Assembly (NCBI GenBank): GCA_036250195.1
Contig: JAVHZZ010000010.1
Span: 82,071,257 to 82,135,256 of the forward strand
Length of the DNA stretch: 64,000 nt
Direction: 5' to 3'
Source: Mixophyes australis
Lineage: Eukaryota; Chordata; Amphibia; Anura; Limnodynastidae
The notes beneath the pieces are model-generated. The model saw only the letters and a program-made list of their open reading frames with translations. It was not told the DNA's origin and did no database searches. Position numbers and translations under genes: made by a program. This document shows positions 21,936-33,809 of the stretch, in pieces. Numbering within the stretch: the first letter of the stretch is position 1; each line of letters begins with the position of its first letter.

Positions 21936-24900
21936 CAGTTGTGAGACTTTTCAATCACCCACCGGCCTGGTTATGTCTTGCAATTATACCGAAATGTGAT
22001 CCGTACCCCAATGGGATTGGACACTCTGTGGGGGGGTGAGGAGTGGCACACACAAGGGGCTGGACATGTGTTGGAACAGCTGCTTAACACAGGTTATAGG
22101 GGAGGGGGGCTTTCTTGGGTTAAAGCTCAGCTTACTCACTAATTATAGACCAAGCAGGACAGCAGAATTTGGAGATGTTCCCTTGTGTGTGTATGAGTGT
22201 ATATGTGTGTGTGGGGTGCTGTTAAATTAAGAAGACCACCTTCATGGTAGGGGATATGCACAAATATCTTCATTTTAAGCTGCATCCCATCATTAGATTA
22301 AATGGGAGCATATGTAGAACACAAAATCATATAAGTGGCACATTATCAATAAATTGTACTGAGCTGCTATATGTTCTGTGAATAATTAATCAAATATATC
22401 AATCATTTTGAATATCTGTATTGTTGAGTTACCCCTATTCATATCAGCTACTCCAAATTAACATGTTCTAATATATGGCAGTACTGAGTATCACTACTCA
22501 TAGAGAATGTGCTCTATTGTGTAATGATATCAAGGATCTCTTCATACTTTCACATCTTGACAATAAACGTGGTTATAGTTTACATGTTATTGTTAATAAA
22601 TAAAGTGGTTGTATTATTATCCATAGTGGTTAAATACTTATAATGTAATTATACTGTTTAACAGCCCAAAGATGGTAAATTCTCCCACTAGGAGTTTTAC
22701 TGTGAAGACTTATATGCATGCTGCTTATTTGAGTTTATTTAGAGTGCTAGCTCTGTGGCACAGATTGCTATGAAACATATACTTGGCACATAATCATTAA
22801 TCTGATCCTCTGCCATAATCTATGCCGTTTCTGAACAGTAGGGGGGGCCAGAATCCCACATACACCAGTGGGTGTTCCCCCCTCCCCTTGACCTTTTCGC
22901 AGCCCCCCCTTCGTCCACCCAGGTTCTCAGTTTTGCTGCCCCAGGTATGGGGGTCGTTTTCTTCCTGTCGCAGATGGAAGAAGGGAGCTGGGCACAGGCA
23001 CTGGGCAAATACTGACCACTTGAAGCAGGTAAAAATAAATAATAAGTGGGTTACAGCAACTCATAATTATATGCAAATATAATATACTGCTGCTTTCCAA
23101 CTCAAAGGTAATCTGATCATAGTACAAAAAGTGATGGGGATAAAAATGTGTTGCAGTTTTTGCAGATTAAGATACGCAGCTGTTATTTAACTGTTGCAAT
23201 GGATACAGCGAATGCATTTAAAGAGACGAAACCTAGGATCCAGTGCAGAGAAAGGGTTAACAGCTAATGCATAAAATATTCTATAAGATGATGCTAGACT
23301 GCAAGAAGTTTGCAGTTATACTTACTAGTCCACAAAGAAACATTTCAAGTAAATGTGCAAAATGATTTTGGCAATAATGTATAGGGGTGCATAGGTTAGA
23401 TATGGTATTAATAGAGGGTGCAGGAAAAACAGCTATTACTGTAGATACATTTTGTTCTGTACCTAAGTAGATTTTGCAAAAATAAATAAATAAACTTGTG
23501 CACTAGAACTTGTGCGATTTCTAGATAATGTAATCAGTCTTTGTGTTCAAAAAAGTGTGTGCGCATTCAGCAGTATAAACTTGCTTTTCCCATAGACGTA
23601 CTGAGCTATCGCTGTTTGTGTATGTAAAAGCTGTTGAGTGCAATGAAACTGAAGAAAGAAATTTGGAAATGGTTTAACGTATTATAATCATAAAAGAGCA
23701 TCAGCATTTATCACAGGTATAAATCTTGTCATAATTTCTCTACTGCAGAAAGTGTAGAAATCAACAGCGTTCCTGCCTTTGGGAATATCAAAGCAATGAT
23801 TACATTGCGAGACTTTTTGTTGGACTGTGTAAGATTCAGATATTTACATTAATAACTTTAATCCTATTCTTGGTGCACTTTACATAAAGCGAATGTCTGT
23901 GTGTGAGTGTTGGTCGGTTGTAACGTGTGCTGTTTTGCAGTTCTGTAGCAGAGTAGTTAGTCAGTGGTGTTAAGTTGCAGGTCATCCTTTATTTTGTCCC
24001 CTGTTACTACAGTTACAGTACTGGAATACCTGTCAGAGGTGTACAGCTGTCCTACATACTACATAGTTATTGAACAAGTTGCTGTAAACTGATTTTACCA
24101 TTCTTATATCCTCTAATTACATCACTAGAGGTCAGATTCTCTTGGCCAAATCAGGCATTACCTAGCCAGAATTGGCCATAACCTAATTGTTCTGGTTGGG
24201 ATTTGAAAATCACTCCCATCTCTAGGGGCCATACGTCCAATCAGGAGTCTCTTTGGTCATGTGACGGTGTGCCTAGGTGCTATTTTCATGTCTCTTAACA
24301 TAGTAGAGGGGACTCGAGTTACAGTTCGTTAAACTTTTTAATGACCTATAGGATACACCTCCTTATGTTTCACTGCATAGTTATTTGTCACAGTATGTGC
24401 TCATATATGTCCTTGTTTCCACATGTATACATCACTGTAAGAAGAATGAATTTGTACAAACTACTTTAGTTTTGAATACCCAATAATTATTTTATATAGG
24501 GAACTGTGGATACAACATGCAACTTTGTCTGCTTATGTGAAAAGACAATACTGCATGACTTGTATCACATGACATTGCATTGTATTAAGCTATTTCATTC
24601 ATATGCACTATTATCTCTTTGGGTGCTGTCCATCTCTAGAACACACCTTCCTATGTCATGCATTGGGCGCCTTACTCTTAAAGTGGAAAACATTAAACGT
24701 TTGATAGTGACAAATGTGTGTTTATCAGTAACTTATATTAACTTACAATTATGATATCTATAAATTGTCCAAAATGAAAGACCCTTCTCCACAGAGGTGT
24801 TTGAATCTCTCTGAAAAGATATCCCCTCCGTAGGGAGATCGTCTCTATGGTTCTATGTGAGCGCTTGATGTACCTCTACATTTTTCTGTTTTGTCTTGTG

Positions 24901-25660
24901 GTTATATGACCACTCTTGTTATGGAGCAACCAAGCTAATGATTCCGGGACACTGTAATATTGTAATTATCTTTCGTACCATGCCTGATAAGCTTTCTCCT
25001 GAAAAAGTTTTGTATAGCAAAATAACATGTCAGTAAAGTACTCGCAGTCAGTACATTTATAGATAACTGTCAGTAAAAAAAATATATATTTACAAATTTT
25101 GGCACCCGTGCTGTGGCTATATATGAAAGATAAAGGGTGTGTTGCAGAGTTGGACTTACACATGGTTGCGTAGTGTAAATTGCACAAATTTGAACTGCGA
25201 ATGATCACAAAGAGCCTGTACGCGTATGCCGGAACGCAGAGTGGTTTGCGTAGCACACTTGCGCCTCCTTAGAACTGCAGAGACAAAACATGGGAAGGAA
25301 GGGGTCGTCGGACATAGGCAGAGTACAGTACAGGTGAGACCTGGAGATTTGCCTGACAGTAGGCATATCATTTGCAGGTTCTTGAATGTTGTTAAAAAAA
25401 AAAAAATCCATCCCAGTGCCCCCCCCCCCCCCCCCCCACCAAAAAAAACCCTTTTGTCAGTGCTCATAATTTAGGCTGATAGTGGTAAAATTGGGGGAAC
25501 AAACTGTGTGGGGTCCCCCAGGACAAGTCACTGCCAGCACTAGGCTATGATAGGCTGAGCTGTTGACACTATGACAGGGCAACTCGCAGCATGGAGTCCA
25601 CCTGCCATAATGTCAATCAGCCCTAACTTGCTAAGTAGGCAGTAATTAAAATTTTGCCCC
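21936..25660. other. TNNT3 upstream DNA without a supported gene
   Basis: Mostly single-copy-looking AT-rich DNA with short ORFs only. Noted items are a GC-rich patch near 22840-22990, a poly-A/poly-C junction at about 25394-25447, and scattered AAATA stretches. Regulatory DNA for TNNT3 is likely in this interval but cannot be placed. Confidence 0.4.
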
Positions 25661-26120
25661 CTTGATGATCTCAAAAATAGTGCCCCCCTGATGAGTGATC
25701 ACTGAATAGTGCCCCCTTGATGATCTTAATAACAGTGCCCCTTTGATTAATGTAATTAATAACAGTGCCCTCTTGATGATCTCAATAGGGCCCTCTTGAT
25801 TATCTCAATTAATAATAGTGCCTTTGATTAATGTAACTCATAATAGTTCCTCCTTGATTTTAATAGTGACCCGTTGATTAATGTAATTAATAATAGTGCC
25901 CCCTTAATGATCTTAATAATGCCCTCTTGATGATTTCAATTAATAATACTGCCCCTTTGATTAATGTCATTAATAATAGTGCCCCCTTGATGATTGTGAT
26001 TAATAATAGTGCCCCCTTGATGATTGTGATTAACAATAGTGCCCCCTTGATGATTGTGATTAATAATAGTGCCCCCTTGATGATTATGAATAATAGCAGT
26101 GCTCCCTTGATGACTTACCT
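25660..26120. repeat. 30-bp minisatellite (cccccttgatgat)
   Basis: Units such as taataatagtgcccccttga + tgattgtgat repeat; four are almost identical between 25970 and 26095, and older, shorter, diverged units reach back to about 25660. Overlapping ORFs on both strands (INNSAPLM and NHNHQGGT repeats) are products of the repeat. Confidence 0.88.
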
Positions 26121-26582
26121 CAGGGCTTCCTGGACTGTATGCAGAAGCGGCTACCTTAAGGCTTAATAACGCTGCATACATTGGCGTCCAGAACCAGGTG
26201 CCGCCAGGGCTGTTAAGGCAGCAAGCGCTACCACATGATCCACCACTGGTCTGAGACAGGGGGGACCAAGGCACATGATCCCTGGGTCCACCACTTAATC
26301 CTGCTCTGCAGACAGCGGCTTGTCATTTAGTGGCACAGCTCCTCTAGGAGCAAGAAATGGGCATCCTAAATGTTTGTTTTTATTTTTCCCAAAGAGATTT
26401 TAAAACTGGAAGCAACAAGGATTTAGGTGAGAAAAAAAGTGGTGAACAGGGTTGTGTGTATCTGTGTGTGCGTTGGGGCTGATTATTTGTAATAAAGGAC
26501 TTTTTTCATTTTGTCTGTTTATTTATTTGACTATTTTTTTTATAGGTGCACTAAAGGTCCCAGTGGTCACTGGCTACCATGG

Positions 26583-26812
26583 CATCATTATCATCGTCAT
26601 TTATTTATAGAGTGCCACAAATTCCGTAGCGCTGTGCAGAGAATATTTGTCATTCACACCAGGGTTAATTTTGTCAGCAGCCAATTAACCATGTAGTAAG
26701 TTTTTGTAGTGTGGGAGGAAACCGGAGCACCCGGAAGAAACCCATGTAAACTCGGGGAGAACATACAAACTACAAACTCCCTGTTCGGGAATCGAATTCA
26801 CGACCCAGTTCT
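26583..26812 (+). repeat. SINE-like repeat (SINE-R copy)
   Basis: Shares, in the same order, the tagcgctgtgcagagaat, ggaggaaaccggagcacc, ggggagaacatacaaact and gggaatcgaattcacgac blocks with the copies at 54.36 and 62.16 kb. Diverged, with no flanking duplication evident. Confidence 0.78.
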
Positions 26813-28122
26813 ACAAGTGCCAGCATGCTCTGTCAGCCATAGGTATGCTGGCGCTTGTAGTTCTACAAGCACCAACATACCCAAGCATTTGAGGGCTTTC
26901 TGGGACCAGTATTGTATTAGAAAAAAAAGCACATTTATATCAATTAACTCTCTATTACCCCTCACCTACTGCCCTAGGGATGTGGGTATAGCACTTTCAG
27001 CACGAGGGGGAGGACGACTTTTTTTTTTTGTCTGGCCCAATTACCCAAGGAAATTGAGCTCCTTGCTGAACAGTCTAGGGCTGAGTGACATTATGACAGG
27101 GGGACACCACGCTGCGGGTTTCCGTGTTACAGTGCCACTAGCCCAACCTGTTATAGCCTACGCTACTTGTCCCCATGATATTACAGCTACCAGCCTAGGC
27201 TATGAAGACTGTGCTGGCAACATTTTTTGGGCTGATGATAATGAATGGCATCTTAATATGATGATACTAGAGATGTTCACTTAACTTCGTGTTTTGGTTG
27301 TGGATCCCTATTTGTTTCTAAAATCCCTATTTTTTCTCTAAAATCACATAATTTTGCTTTTTTTCCCCCTACATTATTATTAACGTCAATAACACTAATT
27401 TCAAGTCATTTGCAGTCAATTTTGACCATCTCACAGGTCACAATATTATTTTCATACACTTTTAAACAAAGACTGCAGCAACCTGGCTGGATGCTAAGCG
27501 ACAGAGCAATTACTGAAACACACAGCAGTTCCTAGCACATCTAGGAAACATTGGCACACAGCAGTGGCAGAAATGAAAAGTGGTGCAAGATGGAATTGTC
27601 CTTGGATCATGAAACCAGTTATGGTTCATTTGATCGCTCCACCTGTTCCTTGGATAACTGGTAATTCTACAGCTAATATATGGCGATGAGCGTTGACCCC
27701 CCCAGGATGCGTGCTTTTATCATTCCCAGACCAATCCAGGGTGCCAGACAATGCACTAAAAAGAGCCATTGTAATTCACAGCAAAAAGCAAGTTCATCAC
27801 TGAGCTTCGAATCAGCCCCAATTCCCCAAAAAATTATAATATAGTAAGGTACCTTTGACGTAAAGTGCAGATAACAAACAATTGATGAAACAGCAGCAAA
27901 GTAGAAGGTAATACATATACACGTCTATTTAGATATCCATGCTTACATTACTTCTGCAAGCAACGTTGTTCTTTGTTAATAAAACTGTTGTCTTTATAAC
28001 GTTCAAAACAATTAAAAATCCTCCATTTCTTTGGATGTTGATAGTTGATAGTAGGATCAGGTGGAGTTACAACAGAGGTCTCACTAATTTTGGTCAATTC
28101 TTTTACAGTAAACAAGACCAGA

Positions 28123-28310
28123 GGGTAAATGTATCATCCTCCGATTTTTCCAACTCGCCGGATATCGGCGTCTTTGCATTGAAAATTTAAAGCGGCGATG
28201 GCTTGTAAAGGCAAACTTGCCTTTGCAAGCCATCGCCGCTTTAAATTTTCAATGCAAAATCGCCGATTTCCGGCGAGTTGGAAAAAATCGGAGGATGATA
28301 CATTTACCCC
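28123..28310. mobile_element. Palindromic MITE, family Q, inside the hAT element
   Basis: The two arms (gggtaaatgtatcatcctcc and its complement) each run about 90 bases with few mismatches and carry an internal caagccatcgccgctttaaa inverted segment. It splits a duplicated stretch of the host hAT element. A diverged single arm of this family lies at about 36613-36715. Confidence 0.85.
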
Positions 28311-28517
28311 CAGATGTCAAAATATTGAGCTGAGTCATCTGCATCATCAATGATTCTAAGATTTTTGCTAAGCACACAACAGTATATAGCACATATAGGT
28401 AACATTGGCACACAATGGTAGCTGAAAGGAAAAGTGGTGCAAGATGGAATTGTCCTTGGGTCCTCCCACCCACCCTTATGTTGGACCTTAAAAAGGACAT
28501 ACACACTTTAACAAATC

Positions 28518-28563
28518 AAGCACTTCAGCCACAAAAGTGGCACTCTTTGTGGCTGAAGTGCTT
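28518..28563. repeat. Perfect 18-bp stem hairpin in the hAT element
   Basis: AAGCACTTCAGCCACAAA is followed by a 10-base loop and the exact reverse complement. It lies in the subterminal half of the transposon, downstream of the transposase. Such hairpins occur in some hAT families; a structural role in transposition is inference. Confidence 0.8.
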
Positions 28564-30137
28564 GGTTTTTGGGGCCCCCACAAAACAAGCTAATAATGGG
28601 CTTAAGGCACCTAAGGTAACAGTGCTGTTAATGAACTTTACTGTGGCAAGATGTTGTTGTCAACATCCTCAGCTTCGTCCTCACCCTCATCAGTTTGTAC
28701 ATCATCCTCACACATTATTAATTCATCACCGCTGGAATCCACCATTACAGAAGTCTAAGTATTTTGATGTAATCGGCGGGAAAGGCCTTCCCTGTGAAAA
28801 TGTAAGTTTTTTTATGAACATCATCTTTTCCATATTTTAAGCAAGTAGCCTCATACGCCGATCGTTGACAAGGTTCCTGGCTGTACTGAAAACTCTTTCA
28901 GAGTACACACTGGATGGTGGGCAGCTTAGGCAGTGTAAAGCGAGTTGGTACATGTGTCTCCAAATTCCCTTTTTTCCCTCCCAGTATGTAAAGGGACTGT
29001 CTGATGTGTCTATTTCTATGCTATCGTGAAAATAATCCTCCACCATCCTTTGGATGTTGATAGTAGAATCAGGTGGAGTTACGGCAGAGGTGTCACTTTT
29101 TTTGGTCAATTCTTTTAGACCAGACCAGATGTCAACATGTTGTGCTGAGTCATCTGCATCATTCCTGTGTCTCTTGGGAAAGCTAAGTTTTCTCCTAGCA
29201 GCAGTTGAGTGAGAATCTGAAGGAGACACCGTCCAGTCACGTAACACTTGAGCTGTTATCTTGCTCACCAGGAGCTCCTTGCATCTCTTCAGATCTGGTT
29301 CAGTTGGAAACAAAGAGAAGACATAGCTCTTAAACCTAGGATCAAGCACAGTCGCCAAAATGTAGTGATCCGATTTAAAGATTCTGAAAACTCTTGGATC
29401 CTGGCGAAGTGAATAAAGTACTTGATCTAACATACTTGGCATAATTGCTTTGTTTAATCTCCTCCTTCAGTTTCTCAAGCTGCTTTTCCAAATTCCTAAT
29501 TAAGTGAATCACTTGGCTCAAGCTAGCAGTGTCTGAACTTACTTTACAGGTGACTACTACGAATGGTTTCAGCACCTTGCACAACACGGAAAGTATTCTC
29601 CACTGCGCTTGAGTAAAATACATCCCCCCTCCTTTCCCAATGTCATGGCTTGCTGAGTAGCATGGATGGCTTTTCGCTGTTCCTCCATCTGCAGAAGCAT
29701 ATACCACCTTGTCACCACCTCTTGCTTCAGTTGGTGGCAGGGCAAATTAAATTACTCTTGTAGCTGCTGCAATCTCCTACATGCTGTTGCCGATTGCCGG
29801 AAATGTCCAGATATTTTACAGGCCACAGACAGCATCTCCTGCACATCCCTGTCATTTTTTAAAAAGCTCTGCACCACCAAGTTGATTGTGTCAGCAAAAC
29901 AGGAAATGTGATGGAATTCATCCAGCTGTAATGCTCTCACAATATTGGTGGCGTTATCAGAAATTACATATCCTAAGGAGTGCCCATGCGGGATAAGCCG
30001 TGTATCAATGACATCCCTTAGTTTTTGTAACAGACTGTCAGCTGTATGCCTCTTAGTGAAGCCGGTGATACACAGAGTAGCCTGCCTCTGTCAAATGTGA
30101 TGTACTTGGGAACATGCTCCTGCTGTTCCTACTGGTG

Positions 30138-30855
30138 TGTCACGACTAGTATAGCGTACCTGCTATCGTTGGCACTACTCGGAGGAAGGTGCGGAGTCTA
30201 ACGTGCCCCTGGTGTTCACCAGGGACCCCCGCAAGGAGGTATGGGCTTAGCTGCAGGAAACACGCAGGTCGCGGTCCTTCCACGAGTCAGATAGCGAAGT
30301 ACGAGAGGAATGTCAGACAGGCCGGGTCGGCAACGGTGCGGGCAATGCAGGTACACAAGGAAAATCCGAAGGGGTAGTGAGTCAAGCCGGGTCGATAACG
30401 TTCTGACAGCGAGGTACAAAAGGGAGATCTAAAAGGGTAGTTAAGGCAATCCGGGTCACAATGGTCACAGGCAAATGGCAATAAACTGGAGGAAGGAAAA
30501 GGTCAGGAAACAGATAATCACAGGAACACTGGAACGCTGGAGGACAGGAAAGGACCTGAAACTCTGGCACAGGAGGTGGGGTCAGAGAGGCTTAAATAGT
30601 GCTGCTAGCCAATGCCCTCAGCACTAGTAGTGCTGTCATTACTCCAGCGCCGTAGCGCTTGTCATCCTTTAGCGCCGTAGCGCTATCTTCATGCAGCGTC
30701 CCGTTACCTAGCAACGGGAATGCTTTCAAGTCTGTAGCTGGCCGGCCGGGCGGAAGGGGAAGTGACGCGTCTGGTTGCTAGGCAACCAGACGTGCTATGC
30801 AGACGGCCGCCGGGCGGCGCCCGACATGGTGAAGGCGAATCACCAACCCAGTGGG
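30138..30855. mobile_element. GC-rich insertion in the hAT transposase, type uncertain
   Basis: About 0.7 kb of much more GC-rich DNA interrupts the transposase between the VTAHWV codons (right) and the QEHVPKY codons (left). It starts tgtcacgactag and ends near accaacccagtggg. It contains repeated phrases (ccgggtcg, agcgccgtagcgct). A TG start suggests another LTR, but I could not define a target duplication, so its edges are approximate. Confidence 0.55.
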
Positions 30856-31522
30856 CTGTCACAGTCATATAATCTTTAGTTTGCCCAGTTCCACTTGTCC
30901 ACATACCTGTGCTTAAGTGTACAGTGGGTAGAATGGCATTTTGTAGCCCAATTACATTTTTACGAACCTTCTGGTAGAGGTGAGGAATAGCTTTTCTAGT
31001 AAAATGGTGTTGTGATTGAATTTGGTAACGGGGACACAAGACCTCAAGTTACTGTCTAAAACCAGCTGCATTAATATTGGACGCAGATCTAATACTAGCA
31101 TAGTCGCCAAGGCGTTTGTGATCCACTTTGCGACTGGGTGACAGCTTCATACTTGCTTCCTCTTGCAAAGAATTGCTTAACAGTCAATTGTTGTAAACTA
31201 ATTGTAGTCTTCTTCTTGGCTTGCTTCTGGGATGAAGATTCACACCCCCCAGCAGCAGCAGCAGTGGGACTAATGCTCAAGGGAATCTTCTGAGGAATCC
31301 TGGATAGTGTAGGAGTCATCTAGCCTTAGCAACTTGGATGCAGGACTAACTCCGATCGCTACTGAGGATATTGATGAGGACGGTGTTGTGGGTGTAGATT
31401 GCAGGTGTCGGGATCTAGCTGAGAGAAGGGAGGTAGCTGATGATGGACTGCTTGTTATTTTTTTAGCATAAGTTTCCAATTTTCCCAACAGCTTGCCATG
31501 AACTCGCTTCAAATGGCGTAAC

Positions 31523-32745
31523 TGTCACACGCCAGTCCCATAGCTAGGTGCTGGTGTTGTGACTTGCCCTTTAAGAACTATGTTGGTGCTTGATTTCACT
31601 TCAGAGTCTCTACCTGTCCATAGGTGTTTCTCGTTATATTGATTGGGACCTCCTTCTGAAGCCTATTGGTCCTGGAGGACTATTTCAAGCTCCCGTAATC
31701 ATGGACTCATTGCCTGATCTTCGCGTTACTCACACTGCCGTGGGTTCTGGCTGCATATCTGACCTTTTGCCTATTCTCTGGATACTATCAGTTGCCGAAG
31801 TTACCTGTCATCATTGCTCTCCATGGGCTCCGCTGTATGCCAGTTCGTGGTTCATCTACAAGCTGAAGTTACGTGGTGTCATTCATCTGCACACAGAACT
31901 ATTCGTGAGTTGTCTGCTACACCTGCGCTCATGCTGATTGGCTCCAGTACTATTCTACTCGGCTGTCTATGTTGCGGTATTCTATGTTGAACTACAATCA
32001 AGTTCTCTTGTCATCTGTGGTTCTATGTCTGGCACGGCTATTATTATTCTGCTGATTATTGTTGCTGGACTGTTAATATGAATATACTGCTAAGCCGGGA
32101 GCCTCTACTTCAATACAAGTTGTGTGCATTACCAGCTGTCGTCTAATTGTGATGAACTCTTGCTTACCTGTTAACCGGATCTCCTGTGACCTGTAGTTCT
32201 ACGCTCAGTTTGGATTTCGTTATCACGCTGTACTTCTAGGTAACACCTTCCTGCATGTTACCAGTTATACCCAAGTTCCTGGATAGCATATAACGTTCTC
32301 TGTTCCGCTATATGAACTATTGTGTTAACTATAACCACCTGCTAAAGTGAATCATATTATACGTTTGGATCAGCCAAGTCTACATACTATTCTCATTGGA
32401 CTTTTAGCTGTGTCAGTGGTTCACCTTCATCTGCTGTGTGTTTCGTGTGGGATCCAAGTGTTCTATTACCATCTAGCGTTGAACTGTTATATTGTCTATT
32501 TCGCATGCTGTTGCCATTGGTTACCAACTGAAGTGCATCTGTGATTACGATTGTATTTTATTATAACTGCTGTTGTATCTTCTATCAATATATCAAGTTG
32601 CAACACACTACCATCGTTTGTGTTATTGTTCCTTGTGATGCTCTCAAGTTAAGAACTTCAATTCCACTGTGTCCTGTCTCCACCACCCTCTACTATTACC
32701 ATCTAAGTAGAGGCTGGGGATCCATAATTATTCATAGCCGTGACA
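31523..32745. mobile_element. Probable solo LTR (1223 bp)
   Basis: It begins TGTCAC and ends GTGACA, with GTAAC on both sides (31518-31522 and 32746-32750). TG...CA ends plus a 5-bp duplication are the signature of an LTR retrotransposon, and no gag/pol sequence is present, so it reads as a solo LTR. It is inserted within the BED zinc finger of the hAT transposase, and removing it restores the zinc-finger reading across the gap. The retrotransposon family (Gypsy or other) is not assignable. Confidence 0.72.
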
Positions 32746-32924
32746 GTAACATGGATGAGGTTCCTAGATGGTTAAGGTCTCTACCTCAACTGACTGTGGC
32801 TTTACAAACAATATGCACTTTAACATAGGCTTTACCAGATGATGTAGAGGGATTACTATCATCATGACTGGTGCAAGCAGCTGCTTGGTGTTCCTGCTGT
32901 TTTCTGTACTGCTGTGAATCCAAT

Positions 32925-33495
32925 TTGATAACACAGTACAATTTAACTGCAAATTCAGAAGACCAAGCCTGCCAGCCCTAGTATTTCAATTTCAGCAATG
33001 ACAATTAGCAATGGGGCTCTCCTCTTTGTGTGTTACCTATATAACACCGTACAATTGGACTGCAAATTCAGAAGACCAAGCGTGTCAGCCCTAGTATTTA
33101 TATTTCATCAATGACAATTAGCAATGGAGCACTCCTCTTAGTCTGTTACCTATATAACACAGTACAATGTGACTGCAGATTTAGAAGACCAAGCCTGCCA
33201 GCCCTATTATTTATTTTTCAGCAATGACAATTAGTAATGGAGCAATGGAGCTCTCCTCTCTGTGTGTTACCTATATAACACAGTACAATGTGACTGCAGA
33301 TTTAGAAGACCAAGCCTGCCAGCCCTATTATTTCTATTTCAGCAATGACAATTAGCAATGGAGCTCTCCTCTTTGTGTGTTACCTATATAACACAGTACA
33401 ATGTGACTGCAGATTTAGAAGACCAAGCCTGCCAGACCTATTAATTCTATTTCAGCAGTGACAATTAGCAATGGAGCAATAGAGCTCTCCTGAAT
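32925..33495. repeat. 113-122-bp tandem repeat, about five copies
   Basis: Units containing acctatataacacagtac, gaagaccaagcctgccag and agcaatggagctctcctc start near 32925, 33035, 33148, 33269 and 33382. One unit carries an extra agcaatgg, giving the 121-base spacing. It sits inside the right end of the hAT transposon, which is its likely origin. Confidence 0.88.
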
Positions 33496-33809
33496 GTTAC
33501 TGGAGACTTTGAAGAACACTGCTACCCCGCCTCTTTCTTTTCTACCTATGACGCTACCCAACTGCTCTAGAGACTGCCAAGAACTGTGCTACCCCTTCTG
33601 TGTCCCTCTGTGAAATGGCGCTGGGTCGTCATGGAGGGCGGTACTTATTGAATCCAAAACTTGCGAGATCTGATGACTTAACTTAACGATGACATTTTGC
33701 CTTGTTTTCAATTCCGAGTGCGCGCAAAAGTACAGAGCCGGCTCGGATCTGCTAAGTTCGGGTGTGTTCGATTCTCGGGGAACCGAGCCTGAGCATCTCT
33801 AGATGATAC

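Larger units (their letters stand above)
28837..32880 (-). pseudogene. ZBED-type hAT transposase pseudogene
   Basis: In order on the minus strand: a BED-finger remnant near 32840-32755 (one Cys region, then NHLGTSSML) whose HLKRVH histidine half continues at 31520 after an inserted LTR; a Ser/Pro linker; a TSGTGQTKDYMTVTAHWV catalytic-domain segment near 30860-30930; QEHVPKYITFDRGRLLC near 30125-30070; DEFHHISCFADTINLVVQ near 29920; and the hATC dimerisation motif SVYSERVFSTARNLVNDRR near 28895-28845. Stops and frameshifts break it, including a stop shortly before the expected C-terminus. It is a transposon relic, not a host gene. Confidence 0.85.
27268..33801 (-). mobile_element. 6.5-kb hAT DNA transposon, inactive, with nested insertions
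   Basis: The left end TAGAGATGTTCA and the right end read inward, TAGAGATGCTCA, are inverted repeats. Both flanks are GATGATAC (27260-27267 and 33802-33809), an exact 8-bp duplication. The body carries a ZBED/hAT transposase on the minus strand with stops, plus insertions of a probable solo LTR (31523-32745), a second element (about 30138-30855) and a MITE (28123-28310). A tandem repeat lies near its right end and an internal part-duplication near its left. The element would originally have been near 4.4 kb. Confidence 0.87.

Noticed and set aside
25226..25474. ORFs across the poly-C tract
   Set aside because: Low-complexity proline and glycine runs come from a homopolymer that may also be mis-sequenced.
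26709..27284. 191-codon plus-strand ORF
   Set aside because: It opens inside a SINE-like repeat, has no recognisable domain, and shows no splice or promoter support.
28837..29442. A possible domesticated ZBED host gene
   Set aside because: The frame is broken upstream by stops and nested insertions, and the element has clear transposon ends and a target duplication.
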